NCBI GenBank assembly: GCA_030374805.1
Contig: JARGSG010000225.1
Coordinates: forward strand, 248,001-312,000
Length of the DNA stretch: 64,000 bases
Source: Gracilaria gracilis
Lineage: Eukaryota > Rhodophyta > Florideophyceae > Gracilariales > Gracilariaceae
Reading direction: 5' to 3'
The position numbers and the translations under genes were made by a program. A model generated the notes under the pieces. The model made no database searches and was not told the DNA's origin. It saw nothing but the letters and a program-made list of their open reading frames with translations. Of this stretch, positions 22,509 through 31,203 are shown piece after piece (positions within the stretch are counted from its first letter, which is position 1; each line of letters begins with the position of its first letter).

Positions 22509-22980
22509 GAAGAATTGTTGGGGTCTACTGACTACACTAACTACTTTGTTATGTTTTGTTTTGTTTCTTTTGTTTGATACATGTTTGAATATCTGAATAA
22601 TTGTTTATGAATTTTTTTGGTTCACAACCTTCTCTGTTTTCCCACAGAGGTACATGTGTTTTTGTCCCAACGGGGTTTTACATGATATCTGGGTTTTGGA
22701 GTTTACTGGTGTGAACAAGTAATGACTTCCCAGCTTGGAGCTGGTGGAACTATGTGTGTGATACGTTATGTATGAATGTATTCTTATTATGTTTTGAATG
22801 TTGCACCACGCCTTTGGCATTTGCAAGATAATGCCAGAGAAGAGACAGATTTGCAGAGAAATCGTGTCTACAGACCCTGCTCTTCGGTCGTTGATATTAT
22901 GCTTTACTTGTGAATTGGGCTCAGTAACTAGATGCTTATAAGTGGTGTAGGAAGAGTAGTCGCTTCGCCTTGAGGGACGG

Positions 22981-23185
22981 TGTTGATACCGGTCGGCCTC
23001 TTGCAAGGCGAGAGCGCCACACACGCGTCATTTGTGCGCAGTGCAACGCCCGGCGCACAGCAATGCGCCGGTGGGTTGCACTGGCAAAATAAATTGCGCG
23101 ACCGTCCGGCTCGGCGCTCTGCCCGCCGGCGGTCAACTATGCGCGCACTTCGCTCGACCCCTTTCGCCCCCGCTCGCGCGCTACA
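22981..23185 (+). repeat. Right LTR of the copia element
   Basis: 205 bases identical to 16837-17041, followed by the CAAAC target repeat. Confidence 0.92.
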
Positions 23186-23772
23186 CAAACGGTACCTTTG
23201 GTACCTGTATATATACCGTTTGTAACGTTACCGTTGGTAGCGCAACAAAACGCGCTGCGCTGCGCGTAGCAATGAGCGGCGCGTCGCGCGGGCGCTGAAT
23301 TTGGCGGTCGCTCTCAAAAGTACACGTGTAACGCGCGCGCCGTCCTGCGTCGCGCGCCGTCCTGCGTCGCGCGCCGCCATTGGCAAGCGCCGCACGTGCC
23401 ACGCGCGCGTCACGGCGCGCCCGTTGGCGTGCCCAGCCGCCGCCGTTGTCGAGCGCCTTACGCGAGCACTTCTCGCTCATCGCCAACGATGCTCACCCGC
23501 GCTCGCTGCGCGCGCGCTGCTCGGCTGCTCGTTTGCGCTGCGTCGCGCCGCGCCCGCACCTCGCCCGCGCCGTTTGGCCGCCTCGCCGCCTCGTCGCCGC
23601 GTCGCCCCGCCGCCCCGCCGCTCCCATTTCTCGCGCCGCGCATACTTAAGCCGCGGCTCGCGCCCGCCGCTCCCATCGCGCCCCTCCTCCGCGATGTAGC
23701 AGTCGTCGCCTCGCACAGCGTCGCCTCTTCTCCCCTTCGCGCGCCGCCGCCCGCCGCCGCGTCCCCGCCGCC
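23186..23772 (+). promoter_or_regulatory. GC-rich upstream region of the malectin-type gene, with split palindrome
   Basis: Just right of the copia element lies CAAACGGTACC...GGTACC...TATATATACCGTTTGTAACG. Together with CGTTACAAAC left of the element it made an inverted repeat of CGTTACAAACGGTA around a GGTACC pair, now split by the insertion. The next 500 bases are very GC-rich with runs of CGCG. TACTTAA at 23642, about 125 bases before the ATG, could act as a TATA variant. Confidence 0.45.
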
Positions 23773-26700
23773 ATGCGTCCCCTCGGCCTGCTCTGCGCCG
23801 CGCTGGCGCTCTGCGCGTCGCTGGTCGCCGCGCAGCCTTCCGCGCTGCACGTCGCGTTTGCGCGCTCCTTCATCCAACTGCCGCCGCCGTACGCCGCCGC
23901 CGACGTCACCAAGCTCTCGCCCGGCACCGGCATTCGCAGCCTGCCCGCCGCCGCCGTCCCGCCGCAGTTCCGCTCGTACGCCGCGCGCAACGGCGACTTT
24001 TCCTACACCGACGCGCTCGCCCCGGGCTCCTACACCGTCACGCTGGGCTTTGCGGAGATCTTGCCCAACTTTTGTCATCCCAGGGCGCCCCCGCGCTCGC
24101 TCTCTGCGCTTGCGAACGGCGTCGTCGTCGCTGACGATCTTAACGTCGTCGCTACCGTCGGTTGCTTCGCCCCGTATCAGGCTTCTGCCCGGGTTGATGT
24201 CGCCGATGATGGCCAGCTCCTTGTGGAGATCAAGCAGCTTCAGGGCAGTACCATGCTCTCCACGCTGGATGTCGTGCCCGTCGATGGCTCTGACCCGGCC
24301 CCCGCACCGATCCCTCCTCCCAGCCCTTCCGCATCCTCGTCCAGTGCTGCCGTAGCTCCCTCGCCGTCTGCCTCCTCTTCCACTCAACCGATTGCACCCT
24401 CCCCTTCGCCTTCGTCGTCCACAGTACCGCTTCCCTCACCCTCATCCTCCACGGTACCGCTTCCCTCACCCTCATCCTCGACCGTACCGCTTCCCTCACC
24501 CTCACCCTCATCCTCGACCGTACCGCTTCCCTCACCCTCATCCTCGACCGTACCGCTTCCCTCACCCTCATCCTCGACCGTACCGCTTCCCTCACCCTCA
24601 TCCTCGACCGTACCGCTTCCCTCACCCTCATCCTCCACGGTACCGCTTCCCTCACCCTCATCATCCACGGTACCCTTACCATCACCTTCTGCCTCCGCCT
24701 CTCAATCCGCTGCACCCATTGCCCCGTCTCCGTCGGCCTCCAGCTCAACGGTACCATCTGCGTCACCGTCCGCTTCCGCAGCCGCTCCAAGCGCCTCCCC
24801 ATCCACCAGCCCGCCCTCGGCGGTTGCGAACATGGTGCTCATCGATGTCGGCACAAACGGCGATCCAGCTGTCGCCGGCACAACCAAGTACTTCTCTGCC
24901 AGCTCCTTCTCTGGCACCACTTCCATTTCGGGAGGTGCCTTCCAAACTGGCCGCGCCGGTTCAGACTTTACGTACACATTCACACTGCAGCCCGGCGCGT
25001 ATGACATCATCCTTGGCTTTGCAGAGTACACCAATGCGTTTTGTTCCGAACCTGGCAAACGTGTGTTCAACGTCTATGTCAACGATGAGATCCAGATTGA
25101 GAGTTTGGATATCTATGATACATTGGGATGTTTCAAGGGTCTTGAAGAAAAAGTGTCCACATCTGTTGGCTCTGTCATCACAGAACCAATCACCATTCGC
25201 TTCGAGGCAATTATTGGAGCTGCAATCGTCAGCTATATCAACGTCGTCCCTAAACCGAATGGATGCGTTCCCGCATCAAGCTCGGGCGGACTCGCTGACG
25301 GTGAGGACCATGCAGCCCATGCCGTCCCGGGTTCCTACCCACCACAGATCAACGCAAACTCTCCAAAGTCATACGTTGACAGTGATGGTGACGGCTTCCA
25401 AACGGTGCGGATCGATGGATCAGGCAGCCACTCCCACTTCTTTGACAATGCTAACAATATCATTGGGCAAATCACCGAGTACACATGGACTTTGGTCGAA
25501 ACTGGTGAAGTGATCTCCAAGCAGGTTGCATTCACTTACACGTTCCCTCTCGGTACTACTCGTCTGAAGCTGGCCGTTGTAGACAACTCGTGTACTACTG
25601 ATGAGGCTGAGACAACCGTAACTGTAACTGGGTCCATCCAACAGGGCATGTATTGTTACTACTACAATGGCATCTCGACGGTCATGGGTGGTGACCCGCT
25701 TGGGTTCCCGCAGTTTGCAGCTGTCTCATCCACACCCAACCTTGGATTCCCCAGCTTCTCGTTCAGTGGCGGACAGTTCCTCGCCCGTTGCTTCTTCTTC
25801 TTTGAGGTGGACTCTGCCGCGGAGGAGGCCGCAGTCTCGGTTACTGCCAGCGGTGGAACAGCTCGCGTGTACAAGGGAGAAGATCTGTTGCTGGATACTG
25901 ATGGCATGTCGTCAAGTACTACAGAACTTGCCGTTGGTTTACTCGCGTTCGAAATCATATACGAGCGAACAGCACCGGCCGCCACGGCAGCAGTGCAGTT
26001 CAAGGTTGGCGGGTCAGTACCAGCTGCATCGAAGGTGTTCTATGACCAAATGGCAGTGAAGCCCATCTTGACGGCCTTAAGTCCTGCGGACGGTCCAGAC
26101 TCCGGCGGCACTTCTGTGAAGGTGACGGGGTACGGCCTTTTCCAACCGTTGTCTGTGTCGTTTGGTGGAACAGCAGTGACACCCGGGGGCACGATAAATC
26201 CTCAGCAATTCTTTGTGACCTCTCCGCCTGCGGGATCTAGTGCAGTTGCTCAGGTGGTCGTAACATCTGGAAGCGGATTGTCTAGCAATGCTCTTGACTT
26301 TTCGTATGGCAGCACATGTGATTCGATTGGGTTCGATGGTGTGAACATGAAGTCGGCGAGTGGCGGTGCGGTTAACTTCCTCGAGCTTCCAACATGCGTC
26401 ACGATGGGAGGAGATGGAAAGCTGTACATGGGTACGCTCGGAGCCACTGTCCAAGTGCTTGGTTACGATGCCGAGTCATTGACTGTCAATTCTCACTGCT
26501 ATTCAAAGTCAATTACTGACAACAACTTCAAGAAGGGAAACTTTCCATCACAGCGAGACATCCTCGGTATCGCTTTTGATCCCAGAGACGCTGGCTTGAA
26601 ACCATATGTCAGCACCAGTACCTTGTATTGGTATGACAGGAATCGCATCGACTTCGAAAACAAGGCAGCATGGAGAAACGGGGCTATTGATCGCTTGAAG

Positions 26701-27909
26701 AAGGGAACTGATCCTGGGGATTCCAAGGTTTGCCTCGTGTACGATCAACGCATAGTGTCTGGATTGCCCGTGTCAAATCATGATCATGCAGTGAATCAGA
26801 TCATGTTCACGCAGTCAGGCGACCTGCTAATTGCTGTGGGTGGGTTCACAAACGCCGGGCTGCCGCAATACAAACTCGGCAACTTCTGGGAGACCACCCT
26901 GGCGGGGGCTTTGCTCATTGCCAAACTCAGCAAGGGAGGCCAATTCAATGGCAACATTGAATATTCCAACCCCGACGTGCCAAGACTTTCCCAGCAGATC
27001 TCTGGAGACGTTAGCATCTACAGCTCTGGACTTCGTAATCTCTTCGGTATGACTATAGCTGGCAGTGGAAACATATATGGCGTGGACCAAGGACCGAACT
27101 GTGACTTTGGTAACACTGCGACCACATGCGCCGACTATGACGAAGCCGCAGCGGAAACATACGACATGTTTGCGGATACCGCTTGGCCTGGAATGGTACA
27201 GCACGGTTGTGCGAGCTTCCCGTTCTCTATCGGCAGACCTGACAAGATAGTCCACATCACACAGGGAAGCTGGTACGGACACGCAAACATTCAGCGTGGC
27301 GGCAGCCAATGTGCATGGATTGATCCTTTCGATCACAAAACCGCGGACGACAAACCGGCGCCATCGATTTACAAGGCGGCGATGGCAACAGTGAAGAGTT
27401 CAGTTACAGGAATCGAAGAGTACCGCAGCAATCATTTCTGCGGAGCTTTGCGGGGAGATCTCATTATGTCGGCGCACAAACGTGGCACGGTTTACCGGAT
27501 GGGAGTCAATGGTGGCTCGAAAACCAGTGGCCCAGACGTCTTGGCTTCAGGTGGAGACACATCTTTCATTGAGAATGCACATGGTGACTTAATCTTCCCC
27601 ATGCTCAATGACAAGAGGGTGTTTGTTTTGCGGCCGAAGGTTAGTGCGAAGGGCGGCGTGTACATTGCGAATGCTGTTCCGTGGCGCCACGGGAAGGGTG
27701 GTGGTACCTCTGTGGTGATCGGTGGCCAAAACTTTGGCACAAGTCCATCGGTAACAATTGCAGGATCAACATGCGCTGTCATGGCAAGCTCGGATAAGGA
27801 AATCAAATGCACGGTGCCATCTTCGTCTGCTGGGTTGAAGGACTTGGTGGTTACTTCTTCATCCGGATCGGCTACATTACCCAAAGCGATACTGTACATG
27901 AACGTTTAG
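23773..27909 (+). CDS. Large secreted protein: two malectin-like, PKD-like, two TIG and a beta-propeller domain
   Basis: 1,378 residues, single exon. A signal peptide ends near residue 20 (LVAAQP). Residues about 25-170 and 352-500 are two malectin-like domains (shared LGFAE, YTVTLGFAEILPNFC versus YDIILGFAEYTNAFC, ending LDVVPV and INVVPK). Between them is a Ser/Pro/Thr/Val linker with nine 10-residue repeats. Residues about 520-620 resemble a PKD-like domain (VRIDGSGSHS, ITEYTWTLVETGE). About 762-848 is a TIG/IPT domain (SPADGPDSGGTSVKVTG). About 850-1290 resembles the Glc/sorbosone-dehydrogenase-type beta-propeller (MGGDGKLYMG, NHDHAVNQIMFTQSGDLLIAVGG, YSSGLRNLFGM, GRPDKIVHITQGSWYGHAN, YRSNHFCGALRGDLIMSAH). 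A second TIG domain closes the protein. Malectin and propeller folds bind carbohydrate, so I infer a cell-wall or surface glycan-binding role. No C-terminal anchor is seen. Confidence 0.85.
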   Translation: MRPLGLLCAALALCASLVAAQPSALHVAFARSFIQLPPPYAAADVTKLSPGTGIRSLPAAAVPPQFRSYAARNGDFSYTDALAPGSYTVTLGFAEILPNFCHPRAPPRSLSALANGVVVADDLNVVATVGCFAPYQASARVDVADDGQLLVEIKQLQGSTMLSTLDVVPVDGSDPAPAPIPPPSPSASSSSAAVAPSPSASSSTQPIAPSPSPSSSTVPLPSPSSSTVPLPSPSSSTVPLPSPSPSSSTVPLPSPSSSTVPLPSPSSSTVPLPSPSSSTVPLPSPSSSTVPLPSPSSSTVPLPSPSASASQSAAPIAPSPSASSSTVPSASPSASAAAPSASPSTSPPSAVANMVLIDVGTNGDPAVAGTTKYFSASSFSGTTSISGGAFQTGRAGSDFTYTFTLQPGAYDIILGFAEYTNAFCSEPGKRVFNVYVNDEIQIESLDIYDTLGCFKGLEEKVSTSVGSVITEPITIRFEAIIGAAIVSYINVVPKPNGCVPASSSGGLADGEDHAAHAVPGSYPPQINANSPKSYVDSDGDGFQTVRIDGSGSHSHFFDNANNIIGQITEYTWTLVETGEVISKQVAFTYTFPLGTTRLKLAVVDNSCTTDEAETTVTVTGSIQQGMYCYYYNGISTVMGGDPLGFPQFAAVSSTPNLGFPSFSFSGGQFLARCFFFFEVDSAAEEAAVSVTASGGTARVYKGEDLLLDTDGMSSSTTELAVGLLAFEIIYERTAPAATAAVQFKVGGSVPAASKVFYDQMAVKPILTALSPADGPDSGGTSVKVTGYGLFQPLSVSFGGTAVTPGGTINPQQFFVTSPPAGSSAVAQVVVTSGSGLSSNALDFSYGSTCDSIGFDGVNMKSASGGAVNFLELPTCVTMGGDGKLYMGTLGATVQVLGYDAESLTVNSHCYSKSITDNNFKKGNFPSQRDILGIAFDPRDAGLKPYVSTSTLYWYDRNRIDFENKAAWRNGAIDRLKKGTDPGDSKVCLVYDQRIVSGLPVSNHDHAVNQIMFTQSGDLLIAVGGFTNAGLPQYKLGNFWETTLAGALLIAKLSKGGQFNGNIEYSNPDVPRLSQQISGDVSIYSSGLRNLFGMTIAGSGNIYGVDQGPNCDFGNTATTCADYDEAAAETYDMFADTAWPGMVQHGCASFPFSIGRPDKIVHITQGSWYGHANIQRGGSQCAWIDPFDHKTADDKPAPSIYKAAMATVKSSVTGIEEYRSNHFCGALRGDLIMSAHKRGTVYRMGVNGGSKTSGPDVLASGGDTSFIENAHGDLIFPMLNDKRVFVLRPKVSAKGGVYIANAVPWRHGKGGGTSVVIGGQNFGTSPSVTIAGSTCAVMASSDKEIKCTVPSSSAGLKDLVVTSSSGSATLPKAILYMNV
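24421..24696 (+). repeat. Coding minisatellite, nine 30-base units
   Basis: About nine copies of a 30-base unit (core ACCGTACCGCTTCCCTCACC) encode SSSTVPLPSP. One unit is 6 bases longer. Several neighbouring units are identical, so copy number probably varies between individuals. It forms the linker between the two malectin-like domains. Confidence 0.9.
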
Positions 27910-28059
27910 AGTTTAGTTGTATGAAGAACTCATTGCAATCAACAAATAACAGAAGTAAAGTGTTTGACTTCATTGACCAAAACTTATGCACATTCAATAC
28001 GAGGCGATCAGCCTTTGATTGAGACTTGGGAAGTCCAATGCAGGACAGGGCGCCCAGCG

Positions 28060-28510
28060 CAAAATGCTACGCATACACGACAGTTTCTCGTCGTGTTCAT
28101 GTTGCCCCTACTTCACAACTAAACGTTCTCAGATGACCAGCATATGGTACGGAACCATCAATTATCTCTCGAGCCATCTTGCCATGTGCTACAGGGCTGG
28201 CAACATGTTCATGAGGCGTACAGCTGTTAGAAGAGCCTCTGCACAGAATTTTAGTGGCAGTCCAGCGTGAGATAGCATTGTCCTTACCATGTTCATCGCA
28301 CTTCGATTGAACCTTTCGGCAGTTCCGTTTTGTTGCGGAACGTACGGTGCACTGTTGTCCCAGTCAATGCCTTCCTCAGAGAAATACTTTCGGAGACTTA
28401 CATATTCTGGTCCGGTGTCAGAGTATAATAACTTGACTTTCCTTTCAGTACGTCTCTCAAAGTTGAGTTGAAAGCATCGAAACTGCATTTGTAGGTCTCT
28501 CCGGTTGTTC
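28060..28510 (-). mobile_element. Ty1/copia integrase-core fossil
   Basis: The minus strand shows a copia integrase core stretch: KLLYSDTGPEYVSLRKYF, then APYVPQQNGTAERFNR, then LPLKFCAEALLTAVRLMN, with GHLRTFSCEVGA further on. Only this part remains, with no LTRs, and it is broken with several breaks. It differs clearly in sequence from the whole-looking element at 16.8-23.2 kb, so it is older and from another lineage. Confidence 0.8.
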
Positions 28511-28516
28511 GGTAAT

Positions 28517-29233
28517 CTACGGAGGTGTGACTTCCTCGGCGCTATCGGGGTCTGGTGTTCTTGTTTGTGAAACTGGACGGGAAGATCTGCGAGCGGCACC
28601 ACGGCTAGCGACAAACGCAGACATGAGGCAAAAGACGAAAAGCATCCAGGCAAACACGACCGGGATGGTTGCGATCGCTGGAGCCCTACTTGACTTCGTG
28701 ATGGTAAAAGCTATACTGGCTACAAGCTGTTTCTCCGTATCGAATTTGAGGTGGTCAGTGTTTTGCTTCTTCATCGGCAAGACATGTGAAGGTGTTCTAA
28801 TTGCTGCTCCCAACTTACCCACCACAAAGCAAGCCACGCAAAGATGAGCATCTCAGTGCGTTCTGGCAGTTTGAAACGGGTACAGTACTCGATACTATAC
28901 CATGCCATTGTGCCTGTGAGTATTGTGAGGCCGATCGCAGACCAAATAATCTACTCGTACGTACCGACATCGTATGCGCGATGAGAAAAACACGTCAGCT
29001 ATGTCAAGCTTTTCGCTCTTCGCTCGTTGGTGAAGGCAAGAGAATCAACAACGGACCCCGTAATCGCAGCGAGTTCTTCCAACATTCGCATTGAAAAGGC
29101 ATATGTTTTCCATCGTGTTGTTCACGGTGGGGGCTTTGGTAGCCAAACGAGCGGGGAAGATAACCAGGATGACCGTTGTCCATGTCCATTCGATCACGTA
29201 CAGCACAACCCTGATGATTTCGATCAAACCCAT
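28517..29233 (-). pseudogene. Four-helix membrane protein (MARVEL-like layout), broken or spliced
   Basis: The minus strand shows four hydrophobic segments in order, spread over two frames. TM1 follows an ATG at 29233 (MGLIEIIRVVLYVIEWTWTT). TM2 is IIWSAIGLTILTGTMAWYS, TM3 is LIFAWLALWW running into VGKLGAA, and TM4 is IPVVFAWMLFVFCLMSAFV. The C-terminal tail is polar and ends EEVTPP. The first and last parts share a frame, while the TM2 part needs frame changes and has stops before it. A GTAAGT donor-like site lies exactly at the TM3 frame break, so small introns are an alternative to decay. The topology resembles MARVEL-domain proteins, but I cannot show homology. Confidence 0.4.
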
Positions 29234-30539
29234 GGACTGATGGCGTTACCTTCGGCTGCTGTGGTCGAATAATGGACTCAGACTTGCTTGTCAAAGGATG
29301 CCGGTGTGCCCAGTGACATAGGCAGACCGGGTTCAGGCGCGTAGCGTGTGAGGCGCTCTTATTGTTCGAAGCGCAATAAACGTCCACAGGCTGGCCATGT
29401 CGCAGATTCTTGAGAGCCGGAATATAATCACGGCGTGGCGGGAACTTTTTGCATCATCGTGCGTTTTGGGGCAGCAGCAACTTCGCCGGCCTATCTCGTA
29501 GATATCTCGCCTCTTTGGCCGACCTGCAAAACCGGCTGTGTGGAGCATGTTTGATATGCCGCTAAAGCCGGTGAGTGTACCGTTGGGTATTATATACCAG
29601 GATACGCACAAGTGATCGACACTCAGATTCCCCGACACGCCGCATGCGGACTCTTTCGCGCGGGTGGCGCTCGTGAGACTCACAATATCTACGCGTTGAT
29701 TTGCGACTCTTCTTTTGCTTGGATGTAAGTCGCTACTGCCGCGTGTAGCGCAGCTGCTGGGCGCACACCAAGTGAAAAGTAGCTCGACCCCCTTGGCCAA
29801 GAGGTGGGAGGGCCCTGTCTGTCTCACTTCGAGTCACTTCACCGCTCGCAACAAGATTATGCGAGATGCATACCGTCGAGCGTTGTAAAGCAAAATGGCT
29901 GTTCTTCAATCCACTGCTTTCAACCCGCAGTCCCGCAGTCCATGCTGCGCTGCTCATCATCATCTTTGGATGATCCACCACCTCCGAAGAAAACAATTTT
30001 TCTCAAGACGTTTTTCCACACTGTGCCCCCCTCCCCCCGACGTACGCGTACATATTTATCTTCTTGGCCCCGATGATGTCGGCACAAATGGCTCGATCCT
30101 GTGGGCTCAGTTATATCCGTCACACCGAAGAGAACTGCACACGAAGGTGCAGTTGCGCACAACAGTACCGTTGTACAATCTTGATGCATGGTTCGCAAAC
30201 GAGTGCGATCTTCATCAGAGACTGTGCTTATTGCACCAATTTCGTGTAGCAAAGTCGTTTACTCAAAATCGCTTCTCGTTTCAAAGCAGTCCATGGTAGC
30301 GCTCACGCCATCAGAACGCCCGTACACTGCACTGTTGTTTATCTGTTTAAGCTGCCGTACCAAAAGAATCAAATGGGGTAGTAGTTGTATTTAGCTCGCT
30401 CATGGCACAGGTATTCTCCGTAATACCCACTCCCGGTATACACTTTGTCAAACTCGTTACTTTGAAGGGCACTCGATCAACGCGAAACTAATATTACAGC
30501 TCGCGTTGCTTGTGCCATTGCTCTGGCCAACGCACTTTC
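29234..30539. other. Intergenic region, no gene seen
   Basis: About 1.3 kb with only short overlapping frames on both strands and no recognisable motif. Confidence 0.5.
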
Positions 30540-30664
30540 ATGGCTGCCTTCTTCTTCTTCTTCTTCTTCTTCTTCTTCTTCTTCTTTATTATGAGGGCGT
30601 ACGCTGATTCCTCGTAACGCGTGGGGTTTGCTAAATACCCCCAACGACCTACAATGGCTGGCTT
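30540..30664 (-). mobile_element. 5'-truncated retroposon copy with 11-base target duplication (second copy)
   Basis: ATGGCTGCCTT (30540-30550) and ATGGCTGGCTT (30654-30664) flank about 103 bases. On the minus strand the insert ends AATAAAGAAGAAG with a longer (GAA)n tail. Some 40 of the 45 bases before the tail match the copy at 10203-10259, and this copy extends about 30 bases further at its 5' side. Same family, independent insertion. Confidence 0.7.
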
Positions 30665-30994
30665 CTATCTTCGAACAAACCTTTGAAGCCAGGGCCGTAT
30701 TTGTGACTGCGGATTTCTCGACCTCAAAAGTCAGTAGTCATGGCATTTTTAAGCCAGTCAGTCATTTCAGTCACATGGTAGTCATCAAACTACCATGTTG
30801 GCATTCATGACTGAATACAGAGGATAGTGCTCGAAAACGGCACATTCGTGACTCAGATAGCATATTCATAGGCTTTGTGTTTTTTATCAAGAAGACGGCA
30901 AGTGGCGGTAACTATATGAAAAGAAGAGACATATCAACTCAAACTCTCGCGGAGTTGTATGAAATACTTGCTTTACTAGTGTCTATTTGACAAC

Positions 30995-31032
30995 TGACCT
31001 CATATGAGGTCAAATGACCTCATATGAGGTCA
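30995..31032. repeat. Two tandem 18-base palindromes, left end of piggyBac-like element
   Basis: TGACCTCATATGAGGTCA at 30995-31012 and 31015-31032, separated by AA/AT. A perfect palindrome, likely a transposase-binding or regulatory site. Confidence 0.85.
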
Positions 31033-31203
31033 GTTTTTACTCACATAAATTTTAAGTAAAAGTTTTCACTTTTTAAAAAAAAAACACTTCGTCCTCACCT
31101 CCGTCGTCCTCCCTTTGATGGCGTTAACCAAAGTCGCCCATGACATGTACACAGCAACCAAGCTGGAGCATTTTTTCACAAACGTCAACACAATCTGTAC
31201 ACA

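Larger units (their letters stand above)
16837..23185 (+). mobile_element. Ty1/copia LTR retrotransposon, looks whole
   Basis: 6,349 bases. The two 205-base LTRs (TGTTGATACC...GCGCGCTACA) are identical by eye. Both sides are flanked by the 5-base target duplication CAAAC (16832-16836 and 23186-23190). A primer-binding-site-like TGGTAGCATCGC starts right after the left LTR, compatible with an initiator-Met-type tRNA. A purine-rich GAGGGACGG precedes the right LTR. One long gag-pol frame is present, with a 1.3-kb leader and about 470 bases of 3' region. I see no breaks. Identical LTRs imply a very recent insertion. Confidence 0.92.

Noticed and set aside
23458-24387. 309-residue minus-strand frame opposite the malectin-type gene
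   Set aside because: Gly/Arg/Ala-rich shadow caused by GC-rich DNA and the minisatellite; no motif.
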